Source: Paracoccus xiamenensis
GTDB lineage: Bacteria > Pseudomonadota > Alphaproteobacteria > Rhodobacterales > Rhodobacteraceae
Reading direction: 5' to 3'
Length of the DNA: 64,000 nt
NCBI RefSeq assembly: GCF_011308835.1
Contig: NZ_JAAOHY010000002.1
Coordinates: 283,333 to 347,332 of the forward strand
The position numbers and the translations under genes are program-made. Below are positions 17,000 through 26,288 of the stretch, in pieces; positions within the stretch are counted from its first letter, which is position 1, and every line of letters starts with the position of its first letter. Below the pieces are notes generated by a model. The model was not told the origin of the DNA. It was given only the letters and a program-made list of their open reading frames with translations, and searched no databases.

Positions 17000-17170
17000 C
17001 GGAATTCGGGAGACGCTGGCAACCGCCAGGGCCGAAGGAGCAACCGCCCCGGTAAACTCTCAGGCACAAGGGACCGGTTCCGCAGAAACTCTGAAGAGAG
17101 GCCATTTGGCCCGCCGAAGGATGACGATCTCAGGCGCCCGTAGCCGGGCATGGACAGAGGGGGCAGCCAA
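17000..17170 (+). ncRNA. Tandem glycine riboswitch
   Basis: Two glycine aptamers in series in the leader of gcvT. Aptamer 1 shows CGGGAGA (from 17007), GCCGAAGGAGCAA (17031-17043) and AAACTCTCAGGC (17054-17065), then GGGACCG. Aptamer 2 begins GAAACTCTGAAGAGAGGC (17085-17102), with GCCGAAGGATGACGATCTCAGGC across 17113-17135 (read as two conserved blocks), and closes at GGACAGAGGGGG (17152-17163). This is the standard glycine riboswitch that turns on the glycine cleavage operon when glycine is high. No terminator hairpin follows and the aptamer ends about 20 bases before the ribosome site, so control of translation is plausible. Confidence 0.95.
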
Positions 17171-17199
17171 ACCGCGCCTTGGCGCAAGGAGGATGCCCC

Positions 17200-18321
17200 A
17201 TGTCTGACCTGAAACGGACCCCGCTTTACGATCTGCATGTCGCGCTTGGCGGCAAGATGGTGCCCTTTGCCGGCTGGGAAATGCCGGTGCAGTACCCGAT
17301 GGGCGTGATGGGCGAACACCTGCACACGCGCGCGAAAGCCGGGCTGTTCGATGTCAGCCATATGGGGCAGGTTCTGCTGCGTGCGCCGTCCGGCACGGCC
17401 GCCGACGCGGCGCTGGCGCTGGAAACGCTGGTGCCGGCGAATATTCTGGGCCTGCCCGAGATGCGGCAGCGTTACGGCCTGTTCACCGCCCCGAATGGTG
17501 GTGTGCTGGACGACCTGATGATCGCCAATCGCGGCGACCACCTGTTCCTGGTCGTGAACGCCGCCTGTGCCGATCAGGACATTGCCCATCTGCAAACGCT
17601 GGACGGTGTCACGGTTGAACCGATCACCGACCGCGCCCTGCTGGCCCTGCAAGGCCCGGCCGCGCAGGACGTGTTGTCGCGCATCCTGCCCGAGGCGGCG
17701 GCGATGAAATTCATGGATGTGGCGATCCTGCCCTGGGACGGGGCCGAGCTGTGGGTCTCGCGTTCGGGCTATACCGGCGAGGATGGTTATGAGATCTCGG
17801 TCCCGGCGGAGCGCGCGCGGGCCTTTGCGGAATTGCTGCTGGCGGATGAGGCGGTGGCGCCGATCGGCCTTGGCGCCCGCGATTCGCTGCGGCTGGAGGC
17901 AGGGATGCCGCTGTACGGCCATGACATGTCGGTCGATGTGACCCCCGCGCAGGCTGCGCTTGGCTGGTCGATCCCGAAGCTGCGCCGCGCCGAAGGTGAA
18001 CGTGCCGGTGGATTCCCCGGCGCGGATACGATTCTGCCGGAACTGGCGGCCGGGGCTGAGCGCGTGCGCGTCGGCCTGCGTCCCGAAGGCCGCGCCCCCA
18101 TCCGCGAAGGTGTTGCGATCTGGGATGCCGAAAACGATGGTACACTGATCGGGCAGGTGTGTTCGGGCGGGTTCGGTCCTTCGGTCGGCGGTCCGGTCGC
18201 GATGGCGATCCTGCCTGCGGGGCTGGCTGCTGGCGACACCGTCTGGGCCGAACTGCGCGGCAAACGCATTCCCGTCGCCGTGGCGGACATGCCCTTCATC
18301 AAACCTGACTATAAACGCTGA
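17200..18321 (+). CDS. gcvT: Glycine cleavage system aminomethyltransferase (T protein)
   Basis: T protein of 373 residues. It transfers the aminomethyl group's carbon from lipoylated H protein to tetrahydrofolate, releasing ammonia. Family segments include TPLYDLHVALGGKMVPFAGW near the N-terminus, DVSHMGQ, and SRSGYTGEDGYEI (tetrahydrofolate-binding region), with the GARDSLRLEAGMPLYGHD block. The start at 17200 follows AAGGAGG (17186-17192). It is the first gene of gcvTHP and is controlled by the tandem glycine riboswitch in its leader. Confidence 0.97.
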   Translation: MSDLKRTPLYDLHVALGGKMVPFAGWEMPVQYPMGVMGEHLHTRAKAGLFDVSHMGQVLLRAPSGTAADAALALETLVPANILGLPEMRQRYGLFTAPNGGVLDDLMIANRGDHLFLVVNAACADQDIAHLQTLDGVTVEPITDRALLALQGPAAQDVLSRILPEAAAMKFMDVAILPWDGAELWVSRSGYTGEDGYEISVPAERARAFAELLLADEAVAPIGLGARDSLRLEAGMPLYGHDMSVDVTPAQAALGWSIPKLRRAEGERAGGFPGADTILPELAAGAERVRVGLRPEGRAPIREGVAIWDAENDGTLIGQVCSGGFGPSVGGPVAMAILPAGLAAGDTVWAELRGKRIPVAVADMPFIKPDYKR

Positions 18322-18333
18322 GGAGCGCGACCC

Positions 18334-18693
18334 ATGCTGAAATATACCGAAGACCATGAATGGCTGAAGGCTGACGGCGACGAAATCATCGTCGGCATCA
18401 CCGCCCATGCCAGCGAGCAGCTGGGCGATGTCGTTTTTGTCGAACTGCCCGAGGTCGGCCGCGAAGTCGCCAAGGGCGAGGAAATCGTGGTGATCGAATC
18501 GGTGAAGGCGGCGTCCGACATCGTGGCCCCGATCGCTGGCACCATCACCGCCGTGAACGAGGATCTGCCCGACAGCCCCGGCGCGGTGAATGACGACGCG
18601 ATGAGCGCCTGGTTCTTCCGCATCAAGCCGGCCGATGGCGAAAGCATCGACGGTTTCATGGACGAAGCCGCCTATCAGGCGCTGATCGGATAA
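18334..18693 (+). CDS. gcvH: Glycine cleavage system H protein
   Basis: Lipoyl carrier protein of 119 residues that shuttles the aminomethyl intermediate between the P, T and L proteins. The lipoylated lysine is Lys58 in [12 protein letters not shown]. The surrounding fold (HEWL near the N-terminus, [12 protein letters not shown] before the lysine, [17 protein letters not shown] after it) is canonical. It follows gcvT by 12 bases with a GAGGAGCG ribosome site. Confidence 0.98.
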   Translation: MLKYTEDHEWLKADGDEIIVGITAHASEQLGDVVFVELPEVGREVAKGEEIVVIESVKAASDIVAPIAGTITAVNEDLPDSPGAVNDDAMSAWFFRIKPADGESIDGFMDEAAYQALIG

Positions 18694-18735
18694 TCAGGCC
18701 GGGGGCTGTCTGCCCCCGGAGCCCCCGAGGATATT
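18694..18735 (+). repeat. GC-rich hairpin, possible dispersed intergenic repeat
   Basis: Just after gcvH, GCCGGGGGC (18699-18707) can pair with GCCCCCGG (18713-18720), followed by AGCCCCCGAGGATATTTGGG. The hairpin lacks a T-tract. From memory, very similar CCCCCGAGGATATTT elements follow genes in many Rhodobacteraceae, so I read it as a dispersed repeat rather than a unique terminator. Only one copy is in this window. Confidence 0.45.
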
Positions 18736-18779
18736 TGGGCCAGAATGAAGGCAAGGACCTCTGGCCGAGGATGAACGTG

Positions 18780-21617
18780 ATGAGCCGCTGGACCCCCACC
18801 GACTATAACCCCGACGATTTCGCGAACCGCCGCCATATTGGCCCCTCTCCGGCCGAGATGGAGGAGATGCTGAAGGCCGTTGGGGTCGCAAGCCTGGATC
18901 AGTTGATCGAGCAGACGGTGCCGGGGTCGATCCGGCAGGCCGCGGCGCTGGATTGGGCGCCCTTGTCCGAGGCCGCACTGCTGGAACGCATGCGCGGCGT
19001 GGCGGCGAAGAACAAGGTGATGACCAGCCTGATCGGGCAGGGCTATTACGGCACGGTGACGCCGCCGGCGATCCAGCGGAATATTCTGGAAAACCCGGCA
19101 TGGTATACCGCCTATACCCCCTATCAGCCCGAGATCGCGCAGGGCCGGTTGGAGGCGCTGCTGAACTATCAGACCATGGTTTCGGATCTGACCGGGTTGC
19201 CGGTGGCGAATGCGTCCTTGCTGGACGAGGCGACGGCGGCGGCAGAAGCCATGGCCATGGCGCAGCGGGTGGCGAAGTCGAAGGCGAAGGCTTTCTTCGT
19301 GTCCGAGAACCTGCATCCGCAGACGATTTCGGTGATCGAAACCCGCGCGCTGCCGCTGGGGATCGAGGTCGTCAAAGGCGCGCCCGAGGATCTGGATCCG
19401 TCGCAGGTGTTCGGCGCGATCTTCCAGTATCCGGGCACGTTCGGGCATATCCGCGACCTGACGGCTGAATGCGATGCGCTGCATGCGGTGGGCGCGGTGG
19501 CCGTGGTCGCGACTGACCTGCTGGCGCTGTGCCTGCTGAAGGAACCGGGCGCGATGGGGGCGGATATCTGCGTCGGATCTTCCCAGCGGTTCGGGGTGCC
19601 GATGGGCTATGGCGGTCCGCATGCGGCCTTCATGTCCTGCCGGGACGCGTTCAAGCGGGCGATGCCGGGGCGGATTGTCGGGGTGTCCATCGACGCCAAC
19701 GGGAACAAGGCCTACCGGCTGGCGCTGCAGACGCGCGAACAGCATATCAGGCGTGAGAAGGCGACCTCGAACGTTTGCACGGCGCAGGCATTGCTGGCGG
19801 TGATGGCGTCCTTCTATGCCGTGTTCCATGGGCCGGTCGGGCTGCGGGCGATTGCGCAGCGGGTGCATCTGAATGCGGTGACGATTGCGGATGCGTTGCG
19901 GGCAGCGGGCGCGGAGGTTGATCCGGGCGCTTTCTTTGACACCATCACCGTGCGTGTCGGCGTGGGGCAGGCCGGCATTCTGGCCGCTGCCGAACAGCGC
20001 GGGATCAACCTGCGCAAGATCGGGCGTGATCGGGTCGGGATCAGCGTCGATGAAACCACAGATGCGGGCGTGATCGCGCGGCTGCTGGATGCGTTCGGCA
20101 TCCATGATGCGGCAGAGCCCGCCGATGCCCCGGCGATCCCCGCCGATTTGCTGCGGGAAAGCGACTATCTGACCCATCCGGTCTTCCACATGAACCGGGC
20201 GGAATCCGAGATGATGCGCTATATGCGGCGTCTTTCGGATCGCGATCTGGCGCTGGATCGCGCGATGATCCCGCTGGGGTCCTGCACGATGAAGCTGAAT
20301 GCCGCGGCCGAGATGATGCCGATCACGTGGCCGGAATTCGGGGCGCTGCATCCCTTTGCGCCAGCCGATCAGGCAGCAGGCTATGCCGAGATGCTGGAGG
20401 ATCTGACGCAGAAGCTGTGCACGATCACCGGCTATGACGCGTTTTCCATGCAGCCGAACAGCGGCGCGCAGGGGGAATATGCGGGGCTGTTGACCATTCA
20501 GGCCTATCATCGTGCGAATGGCGACGATCAGCGCGATGTCTGTCTGATCCCGGTTTCGGCCCATGGCACCAACCCGGCATCGGCACAGATGTGCGGGATG
20601 AAGGTCGTGGTGGTGAAATCCGCGCCGAATGGCGACATTGACCTTGAGGATTTTGCCGACAAGGCCAAGGCTGCGGGTGACAAGCTGGCGGCGGTGATGA
20701 TCACTTACCCCTCGACCCATGGCGTGTTCGAGGACACCGTGCGCGAGGTCTGCAAGATCACCCATGACCATGGCGGTCAGGTCTATATCGACGGCGCCAA
20801 CATGAACGCGCTGGTCGGGCTGGTGAAGCCGGGCGAGATCGGCGGCGATGTCAGCCACCTGAACCTGCACAAGACCTTTGCGATCCCGCATGGCGGCGGC
20901 GGGCCGGGCATGGGGCCGATCGGCGTCAAGGCGCATCTGGCGCCGCATCTGCCGGGGGATCCGCGGACCGGGGAAGGGGCTGTTAGTGCAGCACCCTTTG
21001 GGTCGGCTTCTATCCTGCTGATTTCATGGGCCTATATCCTGATGATGGGCGGGTCTGGGCTGACCCAGGCGACCCGGGTGGCGATTCTGAACGCCAACTA
21101 TATCGCCAGCCGGTTAAGCGCCGGTTACCCGATCCTGTTCATGGGCAATCGTGGCCGCGTGGCGCATGAATGCATCATCGACACCCGTCCCTTCGCCGAA
21201 CATGGCGTGACCGTGGACGACATCGCCAAGCGCCTGATCGACAACGGTTTCCATGCGCCGACGATGAGCTGGCCGGTCTCTGGCACGCTGATGGTGGAGC
21301 CTACGGAATCGGAAACCAAGGCCGAAATCGACCGCTTCATCACCGCCATGCTGGCCATCCGGGCCGAGATTCAGGCGGTGGCCGATGGCGAAATCGCGGC
21401 CGAGGCGAGCCCCCTGCGCCACGCCCCGCACACGGTCGAGGATCTGGTCGCGGAATGGGATCGTGCCTACAGCCGCGAACAGGGCTGCTTCCCGCCGGGC
21501 GCCTTCCGCGTCGACAAATACTGGCCGCCGGTCGGGCGCGTCGACAACGTGCATGGCGACCGCAACCTGATCTGCACCTGCCCGCCGCTGGAAGATTACG
21601 TCGAAGCGGCAGAATGA
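18780..21617 (+). CDS. gcvP: Glycine dehydrogenase (decarboxylating), P protein
   Basis: Single-chain P protein of 945 residues that decarboxylates glycine with pyridoxal phosphate and loads the aminomethyl group onto GcvH. It has two homologous halves; the N-terminal one begins [15 protein letters not shown]. The cofactor lysine is about Lys698 in [20 protein letters not shown], and [20 protein letters not shown] is the other hallmark. I start it at 18780 because GAGG precedes that ATG at about nine bases. Last gene of the operon, followed by a strong terminator. Confidence 0.97.
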   Translation: MSRWTPTDYNPDDFANRRHIGPSPAEMEEMLKAVGVASLDQLIEQTVPGSIRQAAALDWAPLSEAALLERMRGVAAKNKVMTSLIGQGYYGTVTPPAIQRNILENPAWYTAYTPYQPEIAQGRLEALLNYQTMVSDLTGLPVANASLLDEATAAAEAMAMAQRVAKSKAKAFFVSENLHPQTISVIETRALPLGIEVVKGAPEDLDPSQVFGAIFQYPGTFGHIRDLTAECDALHAVGAVAVVATDLLALCLLKEPGAMGADICVGSSQRFGVPMGYGGPHAAFMSCRDAFKRAMPGRIVGVSIDANGNKAYRLALQTREQHIRREKATSNVCTAQALLAVMASFYAVFHGPVGLRAIAQRVHLNAVTIADALRAAGAEVDPGAFFDTITVRVGVGQAGILAAAEQRGINLRKIGRDRVGISVDETTDAGVIARLLDAFGIHDAAEPADAPAIPADLLRESDYLTHPVFHMNRAESEMMRYMRRLSDRDLALDRAMIPLGSCTMKLNAAAEMMPITWPEFGALHPFAPADQAAGYAEMLEDLTQKLCTITGYDAFSMQPNSGAQGEYAGLLTIQAYHRANGDDQRDVCLIPVSAHGTNPASAQMCGMKVVVVKSAPNGDIDLEDFADKAKAAGDKLAAVMITYPSTHGVFEDTVREVCKITHDHGGQVYIDGANMNALVGLVKPGEIGGDVSHLNLHKTFAIPHGGGGPGMGPIGVKAHLAPHLPGDPRTGEGAVSAAPFGSASILLISWAYILMMGGSGLTQATRVAILNANYIASRLSAGYPILFMGNRGRVAHECIIDTRPFAEHGVTVDDIAKRLIDNGFHAPTMSWPVSGTLMVEPTESETKAEIDRFITAMLAIRAEIQAVADGEIAAEASPLRHAPHTVEDLVAEWDRAYSREQGCFPPGAFRVDKYWPPVGRVDNVHGDRNLICTCPPLEDYVEAAE

Positions 21618-21622
21618 CAGCA

Positions 21623-21650
21623 AGCCCCGGCCAAATCGGCCGGGGCTTTT
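21623..21650 (+). terminator. Rho-independent terminator after gcvP
   Basis: 10-bp stem AGCCCCGGCC/GGCCGGGGCT with an AAATC loop and a run of T, six bases after the gcvP stop. It also serves the convergent gene from the other side. Confidence 0.92.
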
Positions 21651-22117
21651 CAATTCGCGGGGACAAGCCGGCCCTTGCGATACCGGCGCAGGATCGAATG
21701 CGGGGCATTTGCGGACAGGCGCATTTCGTCGATGGTGTCGGGCGGGGTGTCGTCATGCCAGCCCCAGCCGTAAATCGCGCCAAAGCGCTTCAGCACGAAA
21801 AGCAATTCGTCCTCGTTCAGCAATTCGTAAGGAATCCCGAGTACATGATGGTTCCCGGGACGATGGCAGAACATGAAGCTCTGCGACTGCGAGTCCTGAA
21901 GATACAGATTGAAGTAAGATTCGGGGTTGGCGTCCAGCCAGGGCGTCAGCTCTGCCAGATCAGAGGTCGAGAACAGGATCTTTTCACATGCGCTGTCCAT
22001 CACCTCGAAATGCGCAGGTGGCACGGTCAGGCCAAAGCGGTCCTGGAAATGAAACAGCGTGTTCGGGTGCCGCTTGCAGGCGAAGAAGAACCAGCAGTCG
22101 CGGAAGCCCTCTGTCAT
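21650..22117 (-). CDS. Conserved-looking hypothetical protein
   Basis: Protein of about 155 residues from the ATG at 22115-22117 (MTEGFRDCWFFFACKRHP). It is soluble by composition, with aromatic-rich stretches (CWFFFACKRHP, FGAIYGWGWHDD) and three cysteines. No signal peptide, no membrane segment and no family I recognise. The ribosome site is unclear, and a start 13 codons upstream is possible. Codon use matches the genome, so it is probably a real resident gene. It runs convergently toward gcvP. Confidence 0.65.
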   Translation of the reverse strand: MTEGFRDCWFFFACKRHPNTLFHFQDRFGLTVPPAHFEVMDSACEKILFSTSDLAELTPWLDANPESYFNLYLQDSQSQSFMFCHRPGNHHVLGIPYELLNEDELLFVLKRFGAIYGWGWHDDTPPDTIDEMRLSANAPHSILRRYRKGRLVPAN

Positions 22118-22304
22118 GGCATGTTTTGGATGGCGCGGCTGATGCGAGTGGCGCAAGCGGGTGCCGCAGATTGGTCAGCCGCTTCCGCATTGTACGGCGC
22201 CGGCGAATTCAGGCGGTCGTGTCGCGCGGCATCTTCGGCTGTGCTGGCGAGATATCGGCAGGGGCTGTCAGCGCGCGGATGGGCCGTAACCGGCAGGTCG
22301 CGCA

Positions 22305-22850
22305 TTACTTGGCCTTTGGGCGAAATGCTTTGATTTTCGTGGGGTCGGTCTCGATATACGCGGCCCCCAGCAGGTCGAGGCAATAGGGGACGGCAGCGAA
22401 AACCGCATTCAGGCAGGTGGCGATGGCCGATGGCTTGCCGGGAATGGTGATGATCAGCGTCTTGCCGCGGCTGACGGCGGTCTGGCGCGACAGGATTGCG
22501 GTCGGCACCTCGGCCAGTGAGGCGCGGCGCATTTCCTCGCCAAAGCCCGGATATTCGCGCTGGGCGATGTCGGCGACGGCCTCGGGCGTCAGGTCGCGTG
22601 GTGCGGGACCGGTGCCGCCGGTGACAAGGATCAGGTCCGCGTCCTGCCTGTCACACAGGTCGCGCAACGCGTCTGCGACGACCTCGCGACCATCGGGGAC
22701 GATCACGCGGTCAATCTGCATCGGCGAGGTAATGGTGTCGCGCAGCCATGCCTCGGCGCCGGGGCCGCCCTTATCTTCATAGGCACCGCTGGCGGCACGG
22801 TCCGAGACGGTGAGGATGGCGATGCGGGCGGGGCGTGCGGCGTTGGTCAT
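22305..22850 (-). CDS. mogA: Molybdopterin adenylyltransferase
   Basis: MogA/MoaB-family protein of 181 residues that activates molybdopterin by adenylylation before molybdenum insertion. Motifs: ILTVSDRAASGAYEDKGG near the N-terminus, the nucleotide-binding VTGGTGPAPRDLTPEA, and PGKPSAIATCLNAVF at the C-terminal active-site loop. I start it at MTNAARP (22848-22850). No other cofactor genes are nearby. MogA and MoaB are hard to separate by sequence alone. Confidence 0.9.
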   Translation of the reverse strand: MTNAARPARIAILTVSDRAASGAYEDKGGPGAEAWLRDTITSPMQIDRVIVPDGREVVADALRDLCDRQDADLILVTGGTGPAPRDLTPEAVADIAQREYPGFGEEMRRASLAEVPTAILSRQTAVSRGKTLIITIPGKPSAIATCLNAVFAAVPYCLDLLGAAYIETDPTKIKAFRPKAK

Positions 22851-23177
22851 GCGGCTTAGTTTGGCTGGACCCGTCATAAAGCGCAACGGGCTGGAATGGC
22901 CGATGTTTTGGGACTGCGTGGTCGTGCCTGGCCTGAGTTCCTGAGGGTTAGGTTAATACAGCTTTAAGTTGTGGATTTTACGCGCATAAGGAGAAATCGG
23001 CAGGCATCTGGTTGTATAATAAATCATATAAAATCAAATTGGTATAATAAGATTTGGATATGGCAGCATTTGAATCGTCCTTTTCGGTTTAAATACGTTA
23101 ACCAATGTTGACGTAACGTCACAAAACTCCTTTAAGTTGCGCGCAATCGATAGAACGACGCTAATTTGGAGGCCGAG
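22851..23177. promoter_or_regulatory. AT-rich intergenic region upstream of the RTX/Hint gene
   Basis: A 327-base gap in which base composition drops sharply from the GC-rich surroundings, above all at 22950-23110. It contains two exact TATAAT hexamers (23015-23020 and 23043-23048) and the CtrA-like site TTAACCAATGTTGAC (23098-23112). No coding frame is convincing. It is the likely promoter region of the downstream RTX/Hint gene, and may be bound by AT-preferring silencers; that is inference. Confidence 0.55.
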
Positions 23178-24452
23178 ATGCCAGTTTTTGAAGGCGACGA
23201 TAAGAACAACAGGCTTATCATCGGTGGAAGCACGGACGACACCGTCCTGGGTCATGGCGGGGACGACTATATTTCGGCCTATCCCGGTGATGATTATGTC
23301 GACGGGGGTGATGGTAACGACACCATAAGGCTGGAGCGCGGCAATGATACGGCGCTCGGTGGTGCCGGGAACGACGAAATCACAGGCTATCATGGCGATG
23401 ACTCGTTGCTCGGCGGTGCGGGCGAAGACACAATTCTGGGCCAGACTGGCAATGACTATATTGATGGTGGCGAAGGCGCTGACTGGCTTGAGGGCGGGGC
23501 TGGCTTTGACACGATCAGGGCGGGGCATGGGGACACCATCCATCACTTCAATCAGGCCATCGGCCAGGATCTGACGGACGGCGACCATTCCAATAACGAC
23601 GTGCTTTTGCTGGGCGAGCATTACAATTATCCCTCGCTGCGGATCCTGAACGCTGCGCGTGTCGCAAAGGGCCTTGCACCCTATGCCGACCCGGTGGAGT
23701 GGATGACTGCCGATATCGGCGACGACGGCATCCTGAACGATATCAGCACCACCAACGGCTTTGCCGATGACGTGCATATCAATATCGAGTTCGCAGGCAG
23801 GACAGAGCTTTCGACCGAAAACACTGATGTCGTATGCTTCGGCGATGATGCCCTGATTCAGATGGCCGACGGTAGCAGCCGTGCCGCAGGTGATCTGGCG
23901 GTCGGGGATGAGGTCATGACGCGCGATGCAGGCGCCCAACCGATACGCTGGGTCGGCAAGCGGCAGCTAGGCGCATCGGAACTGAATGACCGCCCGAACC
24001 TTCGCCCGATCCGCATCCATGCCAACGCGCTTGCTGAAAATGTGCCAGAGCGCGACCTCATCGTGTCGCCGCAGCACCGCATGCTTGTTCGTTCGAAGAT
24101 CGCGAAGCGGATGTTTGGCGCCCATGAGGTTCTGGTGGCCGCCAAGCAACTGCTGGAGGTCGACGGGATCGAGATTGCGGCCGACATGGCCGAGGTGACC
24201 TATGTTCACATCCTCTGCGACGATCATCACGTCGTCACTGCCAACGGCGCCGAGGCTGAAACGCTTTACACCGGGGAAGAGGCGATGAAAGCGATGGGTC
24301 CGGCCGCGCGGCGCGAGATCTATGCGATCTTCCCGGAGCTGCGTGACAACCCGCCGCGACCTGCCGCGCGGCATTTGAGCTCTGGCCGGATGGCCCGCGC
24401 TTTGGCAAAGCGCCACGTCAAGAATAGCCGCTGCCTGCTCGAAGAGGTTTAA
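23178..24452 (+). CDS. RTX calcium-binding protein with Hint (Hedgehog/intein) domain
   Basis: Protein of 424 residues, start fixed by GGAGG at 23168-23172. Residues about 15-120 hold RTX-type glycine/aspartate repeats (GGDGNDTI, GGAGNDEI, GGAGEDTI, GGEGADWL), which fold on calcium outside the cell and usually mark type I secretion. A linker follows. A Hint_2-type domain then starts at Cys220 (DVVCFGDDALIQMADG) with the block-B-like SPQHRM around His300. There is no signal peptide. Such RTX-Hint proteins are common in Rhodobacteraceae; whether they self-process is not established. No type I secretion genes are adjacent, though a HlyD-type protein lies near 62.5 kb. Confidence 0.88.
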   Translation: MPVFEGDDKNNRLIIGGSTDDTVLGHGGDDYISAYPGDDYVDGGDGNDTIRLERGNDTALGGAGNDEITGYHGDDSLLGGAGEDTILGQTGNDYIDGGEGADWLEGGAGFDTIRAGHGDTIHHFNQAIGQDLTDGDHSNNDVLLLGEHYNYPSLRILNAARVAKGLAPYADPVEWMTADIGDDGILNDISTTNGFADDVHINIEFAGRTELSTENTDVVCFGDDALIQMADGSSRAAGDLAVGDEVMTRDAGAQPIRWVGKRQLGASELNDRPNLRPIRIHANALAENVPERDLIVSPQHRMLVRSKIAKRMFGAHEVLVAAKQLLEVDGIEIAADMAEVTYVHILCDDHHVVTANGAEAETLYTGEEAMKAMGPAARREIYAIFPELRDNPPRPAARHLSSGRMARALAKRHVKNSRCLLEEV

Positions 24453-24475
24453 AAGCGGCGGCTTTGGCCAACGCA

Positions 24476-24504
24476 AAAAGGGGACGGAAACACCGCCCCC
24501 TTTT
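24476..24504. terminator. Bidirectional terminator between RTX/Hint gene and argG
   Basis: AAAAGGGG-A-CGG (24476-24487) pairs with CCG-C-CCCCTTTT (24493-24504) around a five-base loop. It has A-run and T-run flanks, so it can stop transcripts of both convergent genes. Confidence 0.82.
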
Positions 24505-24535
24505 CGATTGCCGCGCGGCGCGGGCTGTTGGCGTG

Positions 24536-25756
24536 TCAGAACTTGGCGTTCCGCGCAGCCAGCAGCTTCAGCCGCAGCGCGTTCAGCCGGATAAAGCCCG
24601 CCGCGTCCTTCTGGTCATAAGCGCCCGCGTCGTCTTCGAACGTCACATGCTTTTCGCTGTACAGCGAATGATCCGACCAGCGGCCAACGGTGTTTACGCT
24701 GCCCTTGTACAGTTTCAGCCGCACTGTGCCGGTGACATGTTCCTGCGACTTGTCGATGGCCGCCTGCAGCATCTCGCGTTCGGGACTGAACCAGAAACCG
24801 TTATAGATCAGCTCTGCATAGCGGGGCATCAGGCTGTCTTTCAGATGGCCTGCGCCCGCGTCCAGCGTGATCTGTTCGATCCCGCGATGGGCCTCCAGCA
24901 GGATGGTGCCGCCGGGGGTTTCGTAGATGCCGCGCGACTTCATGCCGACAAAGCGGTTTTCGACGAAATCCAGACGCCCGACACCGTGCTTGCGGCCATA
25001 TTCGTTCAGCTGCGTCAGGATGGTCGCGGGCGAAAGCGCCTCGCCGTTGATCGCGACCGCATCGCCTTTTTCGAAGGTGATCTCGATATATTCGGGGGTG
25101 TCGGGCGCTTCTTCGGGCGAAACGGTGCGCTGATAGACGTATTCGGGCGCTTCCTCGGCCGGGTTTTCCAGCGCTTTGCCTTCGCTGCTGGTGTGCAGCA
25201 GGTTGGCGTCGACGCTGAACGGCGCCTCGCCGCGCTTGTCCTTGGCGATGGGGATCTGGTTCGCCTCGGCAAATTCCAGCAGCTTGGTGCGGCTGGACAG
25301 ATCCCATTCCCGCCAGGGCGCGATCACCTTGATCGACGGATCCAGCGCATAGGCCGACAGCTCGAACCGGACCTGATCGTTGCCCTTGCCGGTCGCGCCA
25401 TGGGCCACGGCATCAGCGCCGTGCTGATGCGCGATCTCGACCAGATGCTTGGAAATCAGCGGGCGCGCGATGGAGGTGCCCAGCAGATACAGCCCTTCGT
25501 AAACCGCATTGGCGCGGAACATCGGGAAGACGTAATCGCGCACGAATTCCTCGCGCACGTCGACGATATGGATATTTTCGGGCTTGATGCCCAGCAGTTC
25601 GGCCTTGGCGCGCGCCGGTTCCAGTTCTTCGCCCTGCCCCAGATCGGCGGTGAAGGTGATGACCTCGCAGCCATATTCGGTCTGCAGCCATTTCAGGATG
25701 ATCGAGGTATCGAGGCCACCGGAATAGGCGAGCACGACTTTCTTCGGCGCGGTCAT
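24536..25756 (-). CDS. argG: Argininosuccinate synthase
   Basis: Enzyme of 406 residues joining citrulline and aspartate with ATP in arginine biosynthesis. The N-terminal ATP-binding P-loop-like motif [15 protein letters not shown] is intact, as are [13 protein letters not shown] and the citrulline/aspartate-binding segments [12 protein letters not shown] and [14 protein letters not shown]. The start at 25754-25756 follows AAAGGA; an upstream in-frame GTG is unlikely. Single gene, with its terminator shared with the convergent RTX/Hint gene. Confidence 0.98.
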   Translation of the reverse strand: MTAPKKVVLAYSGGLDTSIILKWLQTEYGCEVITFTADLGQGEELEPARAKAELLGIKPENIHIVDVREEFVRDYVFPMFRANAVYEGLYLLGTSIARPLISKHLVEIAHQHGADAVAHGATGKGNDQVRFELSAYALDPSIKVIAPWREWDLSSRTKLLEFAEANQIPIAKDKRGEAPFSVDANLLHTSSEGKALENPAEEAPEYVYQRTVSPEEAPDTPEYIEITFEKGDAVAINGEALSPATILTQLNEYGRKHGVGRLDFVENRFVGMKSRGIYETPGGTILLEAHRGIEQITLDAGAGHLKDSLMPRYAELIYNGFWFSPEREMLQAAIDKSQEHVTGTVRLKLYKGSVNTVGRWSDHSLYSEKHVTFEDDAGAYDQKDAAGFIRLNALRLKLLAARNAKF

Positions 25757-25886
25757 GGGCGAGTCCTTTCTGATTTCGCCTTGGATTATGCGGTTTTGCC
25801 GCACCTCACAAGTGCTGCGACCCCGTTAAGGGAGCATTAGGGCGGCCGCGCTATGTTATGGTTGACCGGACGATTCGGGGGCGATG

Positions 25887-26222
25887 ATGATTGACTGGAA
25901 GCGCGTGCATGACTTGCGTGAGGAGCTTGGCGAGGAAGATTTTGCCACGGTGGTCGAACTGTTCCTGGACGAGGTCGAAGGGATCGTCATGCGCATCGGT
26001 CATGGCGATGCAGACCAGCTGGAAAATGACCTGCATTTCCTGAAGGGCAGTGCGGCCAATCTTGGGTTCACCGTCTTCGGGCAATTGTGCCAGCAAGGCG
26101 AGGCCGAGTGCCGCAATGGCCATCGCGAGAATTTTGATATGGCCGGGCTTCTGGATTGTTATGCCGCGACCAAGCGCGATTTCGTTGCCGGGATCAGTCG
26201 GCGACAAAGCGGGGTGGCCTAG
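25887..26222 (+). CDS. Orphan Hpt (histidine phosphotransfer) domain protein
   Basis: Protein of 111 residues made of a single Hpt four-helix domain. The phosphorylatable histidine is His50 in LHFLKGSAANLGF, the standard Hpt motif. Such proteins pass phosphate between hybrid kinases and response regulators. No kinase or regulator lies nearby, so it is an orphan. In alphaproteobacteria the candidates include relays ending at CtrA or similar regulators, but this one does not look like ChpT, which is larger and dimeric. Two ATGs stand in tandem (25884, 25887); the second has the better spacing to GGGG. Confidence 0.88.
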   Translation: MIDWKRVHDLREELGEEDFATVVELFLDEVEGIVMRIGHGDADQLENDLHFLKGSAANLGFTVFGQLCQQGEAECRNGHRENFDMAGLLDCYAATKRDFVAGISRRQSGVA

Positions 26223-26288
26223 GCCGCCACGCGCGCTTTGTCCTGTTGTTCCTGGCTTCTGCGTCGCAGCGGCCAGTCGTGTGCACTG

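Noticed and set aside
18675..20948. Long open frame (about 757 codons) antisense to gcvP
   Set aside because: Arg/His-rich shadow of gcvP, with no domain and no ribosome site.
23034..23939. 301-codon frame antisense to the RTX/Hint gene
   Set aside because: Complement of RTX repeats gives a pseudo-repetitive Val/Ile/Asp protein; the sense strand has the ribosome site and domains.
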